This document shows, one piece after another, positions 26,646 through 34,730 of a stretch of DNA of 64,000 nt (its first letter is position 1; every line of letters starts with the position of its first letter). Made by a program: the position numbers and the translations under genes. The DNA comes from Nostoc sp. KVJ20. Lineage in GTDB: Bacteria > Cyanobacteriota > Cyanobacteriia > Cyanobacteriales > Nostocaceae. The stretch lies in contig NZ_KV757636.1 in assembly GCF_001712795.1 (NCBI RefSeq), positions 1 to 64,000 on the forward strand, in the 5' to 3' direction. The notes under the pieces were generated by a model, which had not been told where the DNA came from, did not search any database, and saw only the letters and a list, made by a program, of their open reading frames with translations.

Positions 26646-27470
26646 TTATTTCGTTGTATATGTCACAAAAATATCCTTTTTCATCTCTACTTCTGCTGGA
26701 GCATCTGGATCATAAGCTGGTGATAATAAAAAACTAGCAAATGACGGTAAAGGAACTCCAGTTTTAGAACTACACGAGGGATATAATAATGTGTAAAATG
26801 GCTCGGCTACAGAAGGAATATCAAGTTTAACATTCATAGCACCTGCTAAAGCTTGAGCGCGGCTTTGAGCATCTTTCATCGCTGATTGATAAACTGAACT
26901 CTGCAAAGCTTGACAGTCATTGACTGCGTACTCAACGCCCACGCTCTTGACGGAAAGATTTTCAACTTCGCTCGTCGCCTTATTCGCTGTAGCAACAATT
27001 TCCTGGACGCGATCGCGTGTTGGTTTTTCCAGTCTCACCAATATTTTGGCGTTATTTTCACTGGAATTAGTGCTAATTTGTACTTGAATTTTATCAGCCC
27101 TAATTCCTTTGGCAACTAGACTATTAACTACAGGCTGGAGAGTTGCTTTCGTGAGGGATTTTGTGTTTGGTAAAGATTCTGCTGCTGTTTTGTAATTTAA
27201 GAGTAGAGTCCGTGAGGACAAGCGACGGGCTTCAGGGATGGCTGATGGTTGCGTTTCTAACTCATTATTGCTATCTCCGCTACTGAATACCAATTCAATA
27301 TCGGCTGTATCTGCTGGCACTCTCACTACCCCTTGACCGATTACCATTAATGAATGGCGATCGCTTACTGGTGGATAAAATAATTGGGCATTAGTGACTT
27401 TGGGTGTTAATGCTCCCACCCCGACAGTCACAGTAATACTTACCAACATTAGAGCAGTTATTTTTCTCAT
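26646..27470 (-). CDS. Secreted SIMPL-domain (DUF541) protein
   Basis: 274 residues from the ATG at 27470 (MRKITALMLVSITVTV); the longer frame from a TTG at 27506 adds 12 residues that would spoil the signal peptide. A signal sequence is followed by an intact SIMPL domain: LMVIGQGVVRVPADTADIEL, VVNSLVAKGIRADKIQVQ, SAMKDAQSRAQALAGAM. Members are periplasmic or outer-membrane-associated and are of uncertain function. Monocistronic. Confidence 0.85.
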   Translation of the reverse strand: MRKITALMLVSITVTVGVGALTPKVTNAQLFYPPVSDRHSLMVIGQGVVRVPADTADIELVFSSGDSNNELETQPSAIPEARRLSSRTLLLNYKTAAESLPNTKSLTKATLQPVVNSLVAKGIRADKIQVQISTNSSENNAKILVRLEKPTRDRVQEIVATANKATSEVENLSVKSVGVEYAVNDCQALQSSVYQSAMKDAQSRAQALAGAMNVKLDIPSVAEPFYTLLYPSCSSKTGVPLPSFASFLLSPAYDPDAPAEVEMKKDIFVTYTTK

Positions 27471-27701
27471 ATCCTGGGAATGTCCTTTGAACCTGGTAAT
27501 TGTCAAAGTTTACACCTCAAGAGCAGGATACTTAAAGTAATTCGCAATGATGCTTTCTACGAGACGCTAAAAGCGAACGCGCTAACGCAATTACGTTTTG
27601 TGTTAGCGAGTCTGCGATCGTCTAGGGATTTAGCTTAGGCTTCAATTCGCGCTGCCCTTCAAAGGCTAGAACTTAAACATCCCAAAGTTCGTTAAAAAAT
27701 A

Positions 27702-27738
27702 TTGAGCTAATCCAACAGGCTTCGTGGGATTAGCTCAA
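27702..27738 (-). terminator. Intrinsic terminator of the ComFB-like gene
   Basis: Perfect 12-bp stem TTGAGCTAATCC (27702-27713) / GGATTAGCTCAA (27727-27738). Read on the minus strand it is followed by TATTTTTTAAC. It lies about 30 bases past the stop at 27767. Confidence 0.8.
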
Positions 27739-27766
27739 AAATTCAAAATTTACTGCGAACTATTAA

Positions 27767-28144
27767 CTAACCAAACCAGTGAGAGGGTTCACAAGCTGGT
27801 TGAACTGTTTCACAAACATGATGGCTAATCCAATCTGACTTTTCTTGAACGATTAAACAAATGCCTTGGTGAATCAAATTCTGTAAATGTAGTTGCTGTT
27901 CCAAAGGTTTACGAGGCAATTTGTAATAAGCCAAGCTTCCTTCTTCAGCATCCGCTAACGGAATCTGTCTATCAGACATCGCGGTGTAAAAGGAGGGAAT
28001 ACGATTGAGGACGAAAGCAATTAGCTCTTGGCGTAAGTCTGGAATCGCAAAGGCTTCTTGATATGGATGGTATGGATATGTATCTAAAACGCTTTCAATT
28101 TCTCCTACTATTGATTGTTGTGTTAAATTAACTACCGTTTTCAT
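27767..28144 (-). CDS. Hypothetical cyanobacterial protein, possibly ComFB-like
   Basis: 125 residues. The segment PDLRQELIAFVLNRIPSFYTAM resembles the core of ComFB-family proteins, some of which have been reported as cyclic-dinucleotide binders in cyanobacteria, but the overall match by eye is weak. The C-terminal third (LIHQGICLIVQEKSDWISHH) is also typical of a Nostoc hypothetical family. No signal peptide or membrane span. It has its own terminator, so it is a stand-alone unit. Family assignment tentative. Confidence 0.5.
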   Translation of the reverse strand: MKTVVNLTQQSIVGEIESVLDTYPYHPYQEAFAIPDLRQELIAFVLNRIPSFYTAMSDRQIPLADAEEGSLAYYKLPRKPLEQQLHLQNLIHQGICLIVQEKSDWISHHVCETVQPACEPSHWFG

Positions 28145-28675
28145 GATTCTTAAACTCCTTTTTTAATCCAGTCAATGATTGATGGAGAAAACAACTTTTT
28201 TAGATGGCAATGTCGTCATGATAATCATTTAAAACTGATTCAACTAATTGATGTGATAGACACCGAAACTAGCCTTTTATCTTAGTAGGACATTAGACAT
28301 TTTCCTCTGCCTGTTTTAGTTAAAATTTATACTGTTTCACAGCATAAACTATTAAAGCAGCGTCCAATATCTGGTAAGTTTGCGACATTTTATATTTATA
28401 ATCCTAATTATTTCAAATTTCTGCCAAAAAGGCAGAAATCTACATAAAACGCAGCATGAAGGCTAGGGGATCAAGATTAACGGCAATAAAACAACTTGAA
28501 TTAGGAACAAGTTTTTAATGAAGTTAAGCTTTGTTGGTAATTTACATCACATTTTACGTTTGCTGCAAAATTTGCTGTTTCATCTAAAAAACTTATTTGT
28601 TGCACTTTGATTTAGGAAGTCATAAAAATAGCGACTCGCTAGAGTGCAAAATCAGTCTAGCGACAGATGAAGGGA
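28145..28675. other. Gene-free stretch with two hairpins
   Basis: A perfect 9-bp hairpin ATTTCTGCC/GGCAGAAAT lies at 28417-28439 with an A5 loop. The stem TCGCTAGA (28636-28643) / TCTAGCGA (28656-28663), followed on the minus strand by TATTTTTAT, is the probable terminator of the oxidoreductase gene read from the right... or rather of the gene ending at 28676. The rest must carry the promoter of the ComFB-like gene. Confidence 0.55.
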
Positions 28676-29746
28676 TCAGACAAAAACGTTTAGAAAGTTC
28701 ACATTATCTAAAGGTAGATGACGCAACTGATGATTAATTTCATCAGCCGCAGCTAATCCAGAAAGCATCGCGCCTTCTACAAGATTGCCACCACACCAAT
28801 CACCACAACAAACTAAAGGTAGGGAAGTTCCGGCAGACAAAAAAGCTTCATGCCAAGGATGGCTAGGAAAGGCATAACGCCAACGATGTACTTGCATCCA
28901 TTCGGGAGTATTCAGCCAAGGGAGGGACAGAGATTCAGCTGCTTGTTGCAATATGATCTGTCCGACAGGTTGTAAATCTTGGGATTCTAGATGACGTTGG
29001 GCAAAATCAGCGCTACTTTGAACTACAAAATGTGGCTGCTGAGGGTTGGAACGCTTGCTACTGTCTAAGCCAATCCAGGCTAAATCGATATCATCCACAA
29101 AAGTTAGAGCTTTCCACTGAGGGAGGGGTTCGGATGTGGGAGGATATCCAGCGATCGCACTAATTGAGGGATAAAATTCTACAGAACGCAAGTTATCAAG
29201 GAAGACTGCATCAAGTACAGTTTCGCCCAAAGGTTCTAACAGCATCACAGCTTGAGGTGCAGGAATAGCTATAACTAAAGCTTTTGCAGATAATCCTTCG
29301 TTACTAGTACTAGATTCGAGAGTCAAACGCCAACCATTTTCGGGAGTTGGGGTAATAGCGATGACACGCTGATTCAGTAATATTTCTAAACCTGGGGCGA
29401 GGGATTTAGCGATCGCACTCATTCCCCCAGGCGCAACATATCGGGGACTGCGGTTTTTCGGTTCAGATAAAGGAGTACCTGCTGTGAGTTCGTAAACCTC
29501 CTCCGTCCAAACTTCTAGGATATGGCGCGATCGCAATATCTCCACAAAACGTCTAAATAATTCACCTTTTGGCTTCAGATAACAAGCCCCATGATCAGCG
29601 CAAGTTCCATGCAAACGCCGTGTAGCTAGTCTTCCTCCCAAGCCACGGGACTTTTCCACTACTACCACCGAATATCCAGCTTGACTTAACTGCTGGGCGC
29701 AAACTAAACCGGCGATTCCAGCACCAATTACTGCAATATCAGTCAT
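28676..29746 (-). CDS. FAD-dependent amine-oxidase/renalase-like oxidoreductase
   Basis: 356 residues. N-terminal Rossmann fold with the dinucleotide motif GAGIAGLVCAQQL (8-20) and the ribose-binding Glu in VVVEKSRGLGGRLATRR; then a VAPGGMSAIAKSLAPG segment and a C-terminal FAD motif CGDWCGGNLVEGAMLSG. This matches cyanobacterial NAD(P)/FAD-dependent oxidoreductases related to renalase. Substrate unknown. It is divergent from the YaaW gene; a long inverted repeat fills the space between them. Confidence 0.85.
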   Translation of the reverse strand: MTDIAVIGAGIAGLVCAQQLSQAGYSVVVVEKSRGLGGRLATRRLHGTCADHGACYLKPKGELFRRFVEILRSRHILEVWTEEVYELTAGTPLSEPKNRSPRYVAPGGMSAIAKSLAPGLEILLNQRVIAITPTPENGWRLTLESSTSNEGLSAKALVIAIPAPQAVMLLEPLGETVLDAVFLDNLRSVEFYPSISAIAGYPPTSEPLPQWKALTFVDDIDLAWIGLDSSKRSNPQQPHFVVQSSADFAQRHLESQDLQPVGQIILQQAAESLSLPWLNTPEWMQVHRWRYAFPSHPWHEAFLSAGTSLPLVCCGDWCGGNLVEGAMLSGLAAADEINHQLRHLPLDNVNFLNVFV

Positions 29747-29754
29747 GAGTCCAT

Positions 29755-29820
29755 AGTCCTTTGTTATTTGTCCTTAGTCATTATTTATCAAATGACCAAG
29801 GACGAATAACAAAGGACAAA
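29755..29820. repeat. Inverted dispersed repeat (TGTTATTTGTCCTTAGTCATT)
   Basis: A near-perfect hairpin of about 24 bp: TTTGTTATTTGTCCTTAGTC... (from 29759) pairs with ...GACCAAGGACGAATAACAAAG (to ~29817) around an ATTTATCA loop. It belongs to the same family as the blocks at 11716-11785 and 55925-55995. It lies between two divergent genes. Confidence 0.65.
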
Positions 29821-29874
29821 ATAGCTAATAGTAGAATAAGGTACAGAAAGCTGCACGGAAGGGAGGATGGGAAA

Positions 29875-30717
29875 TTGGATGAAATGAGGGCGGCGCTAGA
29901 GTTAGCGACTGAAGAGGAATTGCAAGACTTAACGGCAATTCTATTTAGTCGTAAGTTCAATCCCCTAGACTATGTACACACACCCGAACCCATCGAAGTG
30001 CAAAGCCAAGACCGCAAAGCTTGGTTAGACGCACTAGAAGGTCGCTTTCGCTTTTTGGCGGCAGATGGGATGACTGTATTACGGGGACGCACAGGCCAGG
30101 TAACTTACCGACAAGCTTTAGTTCAAGTATGTAAGTATCTAAAAATTCCCTATTCTAATCAGCTGGCAACTATTGATTTAGAAGCAGAAGTATTTTTACA
30201 TCTGTTAGGACAGGTGTGGAAAAAATTGCCGGAGCAGGAAAAGCAAAAATTGACTGTACAGGTACAGCGTCAGCTGCTCAAATCAGAACTCAAACAACCG
30301 CTACCACTTTTATTGCAACGTGACCCTTTGGGGTTACTTTTCAAAGGCGGTAGTGCGATCGCAGTTACTTCTCTTCTCCAGCCACTTGTACTGAAGCAAA
30401 TTGCCCGTCAATTTGCCATCCACTTTGCTACTTATGAAGTAGCAAAACAAGCTGCGATTAAAGGCTCAGAAGTAGCTACAAAACAATTTCAAAGCTATGT
30501 AGCTATGCAAATGGCGCAACGGGGTATGACAGTAAGTGCAGCTCGTTATGGAGCAGCCCGCACTATGTTTGCCGTAATTGGGCCAATGATGTGGACTTGG
30601 TTTGTTGCAGATTTAGGGTGGAGAGCGATCGCCACTAACTATGGTCGAATCATCCCTACTATTTTCACCTTAGCTCAAATTCGCCTCACTCGTGAAGAAT
30701 GTTGGGAGCCAGCTTGA
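29875..30717 (+). CDS. YaaW-family (UPF0174) protein
   Basis: About 280 residues from a TTG at 29875, which has GGGAGG eight bases upstream (29861-29866) and gives the family's usual (M)DEMRAALELATEEELQDLT start. The open frame extends back to 29761, but that part reads through a dispersed repeat and is unlikely to be translated. The C-terminal third is hydrophobic (FAVIGPMMWTWFVADLGWRAIA). Function unknown. It overlaps the next gene by 19 bases, so the two are co-transcribed. Confidence 0.8.
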   Translation: MDEMRAALELATEEELQDLTAILFSRKFNPLDYVHTPEPIEVQSQDRKAWLDALEGRFRFLAADGMTVLRGRTGQVTYRQALVQVCKYLKIPYSNQLATIDLEAEVFLHLLGQVWKKLPEQEKQKLTVQVQRQLLKSELKQPLPLLLQRDPLGLLFKGGSAIAVTSLLQPLVLKQIARQFAIHFATYEVAKQAAIKGSEVATKQFQSYVAMQMAQRGMTVSAARYGAARTMFAVIGPMMWTWFVADLGWRAIATNYGRIIPTIFTLAQIRLTREECWEPA

Positions 30718-32081
30718 ACAAGGTTTTTGACTATTTCAAATCTCGTTGGCAATATTCTTGGAACTACTCTCTATGGGCACTATTCATCTTCCCATTGAGT
30801 CCCTTAGTGGGGGCTGTGACTATAGGACTTGTATCATTAATAACTTGGCTGAAACAAGCCCGCAAAATTAGTCGCCGCCCCTTAAACTGGGGATTTGCTC
30901 TTTTGAGTGTATTGCTGATCGTGAGTGCTGGGTTTGCCCAAGACAAGACAACAGCTTTCCTCGGCTTATTTAATTTATTACCATTCTTTTTACTTTTCGC
31001 CGCCCATAGCGTTTTGATTCAAACATTTGCCCAATTGCGGCAAATGGCTTGGATTTTGGTGATCGGTTCCATGCCAGTGATAATTATCGGCTTGGGACAG
31101 TTATTTTTAGGCTGGAGTTTGAAATTCGAGATTTTGTGGATTGTCTTAGCTTGGACAATCAGACCAGGAGGAAATCCGCCAGGTCGCATCGCTTCACTTT
31201 TCTTGCACGCTAACACCTTCGCAGCTTATCTAGCAATAATTTTCATCCTTGCTCTAGGGTTGTGGCTAGAACAATGGGCATGGGGCATGGGGCATTGGGC
31301 ATGGGGCATAGAGAAGAGACAAAGGAGAGACTTATTCAATAATTCTCCCTCATCCCCCACTCCCCGTTCCCCACTCCCCTTTATCTTCTTAACCATTGCG
31401 GTGATTATAAATTTTATTGCCTTGATTTTCACCAACTCGCGTAATGGGTGGGCGATCGCAATTTTTGCCTGTTTAGCTTATGCACTTTACCAAGGTTGGC
31501 GCATTCTTGTGGGTGGTGTTGCTGCGATCGTTTCTAGTGTGCTTTTGGCAGCTTTTGCTCCCTTACCAGTCGCTCAAATTTTTCGCCGGGTAGTTCCTGC
31601 ATTCTTTTGGGCAAGGTTAAATGACGATATGTATCCAGATAGACCAGTTGCTTTAATGCGAAAAACTCAGTGGGAGTTTGCCTGGTCTTTAGCCCAACAA
31701 CATCCTTGGACTGGCTGGGGATTACGCAGTTTTAGTGACCTCTACAAAGCAAAGATGCAGATTCCTTTGGGTCATCCCCATAACTTGTTTTTGATGTTAT
31801 CTGCTGAAACTGGTTTTCCAAGTGCTTTTTTATTTTGTGGTTTACTCGCTTGGATTTTGATTACAGGTATTCAATTACTGCAAAATTCAAAATATATAAA
31901 TACAAAGGACAGATTAATATTTTTCAGTTATCTTCTAGCTTTTGTTGGCTGGATTTTATTGAATATGGTAGATGTAACTCTCTTCGATTTCCGTTTAAAT
32001 GCACTTTCATGGTTAATTTTGGCTGCCATTTGTGGAGTAGTACATCATTGTCATGAGCAAGAAAGGCTTGCATCTCGTTAA
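30699..32081 (+). CDS. O-antigen-ligase-like (Wzy_C/IctB-type) membrane protein with repeat insertion
   Basis: 460 residues and about ten spans. The Wzy_C signature is in the second half: QHPWTGWGLRSFSDLY and GHPHNLFLMLSAETGFPSA. Relatives ligate or polymerise lipid-linked glycans; the cyanobacterial IctB group was once called a bicarbonate transporter. The start overlaps the YaaW gene by 19 bases; TTG at 30714 is an alternative. Residues ~193-228 (WAWGMGHWAWGIEKRQRRD...) are coded by a dispersed G/C-rich repeat that has entered in frame in a loop. Confidence 0.8.
   Translation: MLGASLNKVFDYFKSRWQYSWNYSLWALFIFPLSPLVGAVTIGLVSLITWLKQARKISRRPLNWGFALLSVLLIVSAGFAQDKTTAFLGLFNLLPFFLLFAAHSVLIQTFAQLRQMAWILVIGSMPVIIIGLGQLFLGWSLKFEILWIVLAWTIRPGGNPPGRIASLFLHANTFAAYLAIIFILALGLWLEQWAWGMGHWAWGIEKRQRRDLFNNSPSSPTPRSPLPFIFLTIAVIINFIALIFTNSRNGWAIAIFACLAYALYQGWRILVGGVAAIVSSVLLAAFAPLPVAQIFRRVVPAFFWARLNDDMYPDRPVALMRKTQWEFAWSLAQQHPWTGWGLRSFSDLYKAKMQIPLGHPHNLFLMLSAETGFPSAFLFCGLLAWILITGIQLLQNSKYINTKDRLIFFSYLLAFVGWILLNMVDVTLFDFRLNALSWLILAAICGVVHHCHEQERLASR
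31275..31378 (+). repeat. GGGCATGGGGCAT repeat inside a coding region
   Basis: Four GGGCAT(G/T)G units, a short spacer, then CTCCCTCATCCCCCACTCCC. The same composite lies between uppS and the amidase gene at 13495-13541. Here it stays in frame and adds about 35 residues to a loop of the membrane protein. Confidence 0.7.
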
Positions 32082-32129
32082 AATTAGTTAGTAAATGACG
32101 AACAGTAAGTATTTACATCTTGAAGAAGA

Positions 32130-32345
32130 ATTCAGGAGTCAGAATTCAGGAGTCAGAATAAATCAGTCGGGGATTCAGACTGGCGCAGGAATTGTTGCAT
32201 CACCAAATTTTCAATTCGTGGGGGTGCAAAAACGCCGATTATTCAGACGCTCCTGCGTCGCTAACGCTGCGAAGCACCGCCAGTCATACAGAATTCATTC
32301 TGTTAGCGTTAGCAGGGCGTTTAGCCCATTCTGACTCCTGAATTA
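32130..32345 (+). repeat. STRR array and dispersed repeat copy 2
   Basis: ATTCAGGAGTCAGA units at 32130-32158 lead into a ~108-base element (32238-32345) that runs ATTCAGACGCTCCTGCG, CGCTAACGCT, GAAGCACCGCCAGTC, ACAGAATTCATTCTGTTAGC, GGGCGTTTAGCCCATTCTGA, CTCCTGAATT. The 79-codon open frame over this stretch is not a gene. Confidence 0.75.
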
Positions 32346-32524
32346 TGTTCGATAAAAAGCTAATTCATCTAAATATTAAAGGATCAAACGATGTCTAGCA
32401 CGGGCTATGCCTGAGCAGACATAATAACTTACTATAAGTAATGATTAGTTTTCAGTGTATGCACTGGGGACATTTAGAGTTTTAAGTTAATAAGATTACT
32501 ATATTCACGTCTGTGACTGTGAGT

Positions 32525-32633
32525 GTGACTAATACCTAATTAGTCACTGTTGCTGATTGTTGGGAAGGTGTAGGGAAAACCCTTTGGGGTTTTCCTGCAT
32601 GACGGGCATCTCTTGTAGATGCCCTTTTGTATA
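32525..32633 (+). ncRNA. Candidate structured RNA: three stem-loops ending in a terminator
   Basis: Three perfect or near-perfect hairpins in a row: GTGACTAAT/ATTAGTCAC (32525-32533, 32539-32547), GGAAAACCC/GGGTTTTCC (32574-32595), and GGGCATCT/AGATGCCC (32604-32611, 32617-32624) followed by TTTTGTATATTTATT. No open frame lies inside. It stands alone between the membrane-protein gene and a small secreted-protein gene. I do not recognise the class. Confidence 0.45.
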
Positions 32634-32702
32634 TTTATTATTTTTCTCAGTTAAACATAATTTAAATAAATATTTAGCTTCATAAAAAACCGCAATTTAT
32701 TC

Positions 32703-33092
32703 ATGAAATTATCCTTACAAGGCTTTGTATTTTTAACTTCTTCATTAGGATTATCTACAATAAGTTTTGCTTTTACTCCACCTGCTAAAGCAGCAATTGA
32801 GTGTGAAGCAGGAAATATAATTTATTATCCCAATGGTTCACTGTTAACTTGTATACTTAAGCAAAATATGACTGTACAAGTTTCCAGTTCTCTTTCGGGG
32901 ATATCTAATTTTCCCTGCCGAGGAAAAAGTTATATATCTTTCGATGAAAAAGGACAATTTCACACTTGTGAGCTTGCCGATGACATCCAAATCACCACAG
33001 GTAATTCATTTGAAATATGTTCGGCAGAATATAGGATATATGTTTCAACTTCAGATGATGGAAATAAATCTATTATTTGTCGGCAATACTAA
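32703..33092 (+). CDS. Small secreted hypothetical protein
   Basis: 129 residues with a good signal peptide cleaved after TPPAKAA (about residue 31). The mature part has six cysteines (CEAG, LTCILK, FPCRG, HTCEL, EICSAE, IICRQ) that could pair, as expected for a periplasmic or extracellular protein. No family recognised. Flanked by the structured-RNA candidate upstream and repeats downstream. Confidence 0.65.
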   Translation: MKLSLQGFVFLTSSLGLSTISFAFTPPAKAAIECEAGNIIYYPNGSLLTCILKQNMTVQVSSSLSGISNFPCRGKSYISFDEKGQFHTCELADDIQITTGNSFEICSAEYRIYVSTSDDGNKSIICRQY

Positions 33093-33488
33093 ATAATTCG
33101 TAATTCGTAATTCGTAATTTTTAATGACGCTCGCGGACTCGCTAACGTAATTTGTAATCAGTGGTTGCTATGAAACCTCCACGGTCTTGTTGATCACTAA
33201 AATATTTATTGAACGGAATTCAGGAGTCAGAATGGGCTAGACGCCCCGCTACCGCTAACAGAATGAATTATGTACGACTGGCGGTGCTTCATAGCGTTAG
33301 CGAGTTGTCGAGCGTCACGAGTGTCGCGTCTTGATTCTGACTCCTGAATTCTGACTTCTGAATTCTTATTCAACACTTTTTCTAATACAATCGCATCAAG
33401 CGATGGTTACGATAACCCTTATGGTGTAAGCTCTCCGGTAAAATGGGTGTGTCGGTAACGAAAAAAAGACGCATCCATAACCAACCTT
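33093..33488. repeat. STRR array and inverted dispersed repeat copy 3
   Basis: AATTCGT units (33097-33117) are followed by GACGCTCGCGGACTCGCTAACG. Then comes the same element as at 14.4 and 32.3 kb, here inverted (33218-33366), starting GAATTCAGGAGTCAGAATGG and ending TGACTTCTGAATTC. The last ~120 bases are the promoter region of ycf51. Confidence 0.7.
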
Positions 33489-34010
33489 ATGCTCACAACA
33501 GCTAACTTTCTTCAGTACACCCAATGGTCAGGTATAGCTACCTTGGTATTTGCTGCCTTAACAGTTTTGGCTTTTATTCTCAAATGGGGCATCCGCTTTC
33601 GACTGGTGGGTACGACTGGCTTTATGCTGGTGCTGACTGGTGGTTTATTTGCACTCTCAATAGTTCCCTTGAGTCGGACTGTGATTCCAGGAGCAGCCAG
33701 GTATACTTTAGTTTATGACAATGGGTCAACCCAAGCAGTGATTGCTACATCAACTCAAATTACACCCACACAATTAGAAGCAACTTTACGTCAAGCAGCT
33801 AGTAATTTGTTTTCTTATGGTCGTTCAGGTACACGGGAAGACGACAAGTTGACAGTTCGCGCTCGTACCATTATCCACCCGGAACCAGGGACTTCTGTAC
33901 CAGTTTACTTGGGTGAGGCCAAGCGATCGCTCGTTTCTCATCAAAATTCTCCAGTAACAGTCAAAATTTACACAGACAATTTCGCCAAATTGCCAAAACC
34001 TACTGCTTAA
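33489..34010 (+). CDS. ycf51: Ycf51-family protein (DUF2518)
   Basis: 173 residues, two N-terminal membrane spans (about 12-31 and 36-58) and a hydrophilic C-terminal domain starting GAARYTLVYDNGS. It matches Ycf51, a protein conserved in cyanobacteria and some red-lineage plastids. Function unknown; probably a membrane protein. Monocistronic. Confidence 0.85.
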   Translation: MLTTANFLQYTQWSGIATLVFAALTVLAFILKWGIRFRLVGTTGFMLVLTGGLFALSIVPLSRTVIPGAARYTLVYDNGSTQAVIATSTQITPTQLEATLRQAASNLFSYGRSGTREDDKLTVRARTIIHPEPGTSVPVYLGEAKRSLVSHQNSPVTVKIYTDNFAKLPKPTA

Positions 34011-34730
34011 GAGGCAGAGGAGTAAAGAAGGGAATAGAGTACAGGTTATAGGGTACAGATTATTCCCTATAACCTCTCAACTGTCACCTCTTCCCTAATC
34101 CCAATCCCAGAAAACAAAATTTATTTACCTGTTATCAGGATGACAAAATATATTTTGTATTTACTGATACATTAATAGTTATATTTAGATTAAGATATTC
34201 ACACTTTAGTGGTTACACTGTGATAAAAAGTTAATCGGCGTGCGGGTAATGGGTACTGACAGTTGTGATTTGTCAGTTGTTGTCCTAATTACAATTGTTG
34301 CCATTTTCACAAGTCTTTGCAGCAAGGGAATCAGTTGTAGGGGCGTATAGTTGCACACCCCTAAGTATGTATCTGTAGCTAAGGATTGCATGAAATTGCA
34401 TGAAATAGCATGAACGCCATGAACGCCTACACATTATCGATTCTCAATTGCTTTTCTTGAGAATCTGACAATGGTAATGTTAATTAGTTATACGGTTATT
34501 CAAAACTTTGATAGTTCGGAATTTCAGGTCAATGGGCATTATAGATTCAAGCAACGTCGTCAAACTACTCAATCAGTCGGCTATAGGCTTTGTCTATTTC
34601 ATTGCTTGGCTCAAATCCAGATGAGTCGGCTGTAAGGTTGGAGCCATTCCAAAACCCGCTTGGCAACAAGTATCCTTGATCACTAGTCTATTTGATTAAG
34701 AAATATCAAAGTTTTGGCAAACTAGATTAT
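34011..34730. other. Long intergenic stretch with a hairpin and a possible 30-codon ORF
   Basis: About 720 bases. It contains a perfect 10-bp hairpin GGTTATAGGG (34044-34053) / CCCTATAACC (34065-34074), and CATGAA(A/T)-type short repeats near 34389-34420. A possible small ORF is listed separately at 34532-34624. No RNA class recognised. Confidence 0.45.
34532..34624 (+). CDS. Possible 30-residue hydrophobic small protein
   Basis: ATG to TGA, 30 residues: a polar start MGIIDSSNVVKLLNQ, a hydrophobic SAIGFVYFIAWL, and a basic end KSR. Composition fits a single-pass small membrane protein of the kind common in cyanobacterial photosynthetic complexes, but I match no known subunit. The upstream AGG is a weak ribosome site. 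Could be chance. Confidence 0.3.
   Translation: MGIIDSSNVVKLLNQSAIGFVYFIAWLKSR

Noticed and set aside
32095..32334. 79-codon plus-strand open frame
   Set aside because: It lies entirely in STRR and dispersed-repeat sequence; the same repeat occurs elsewhere without an open frame.
34206..34391. 61-codon minus-strand open frame
   Set aside because: Covers a GTAGGGGCG...CACCCCTA-type repeat in a gene-free gap; no family or start signal.
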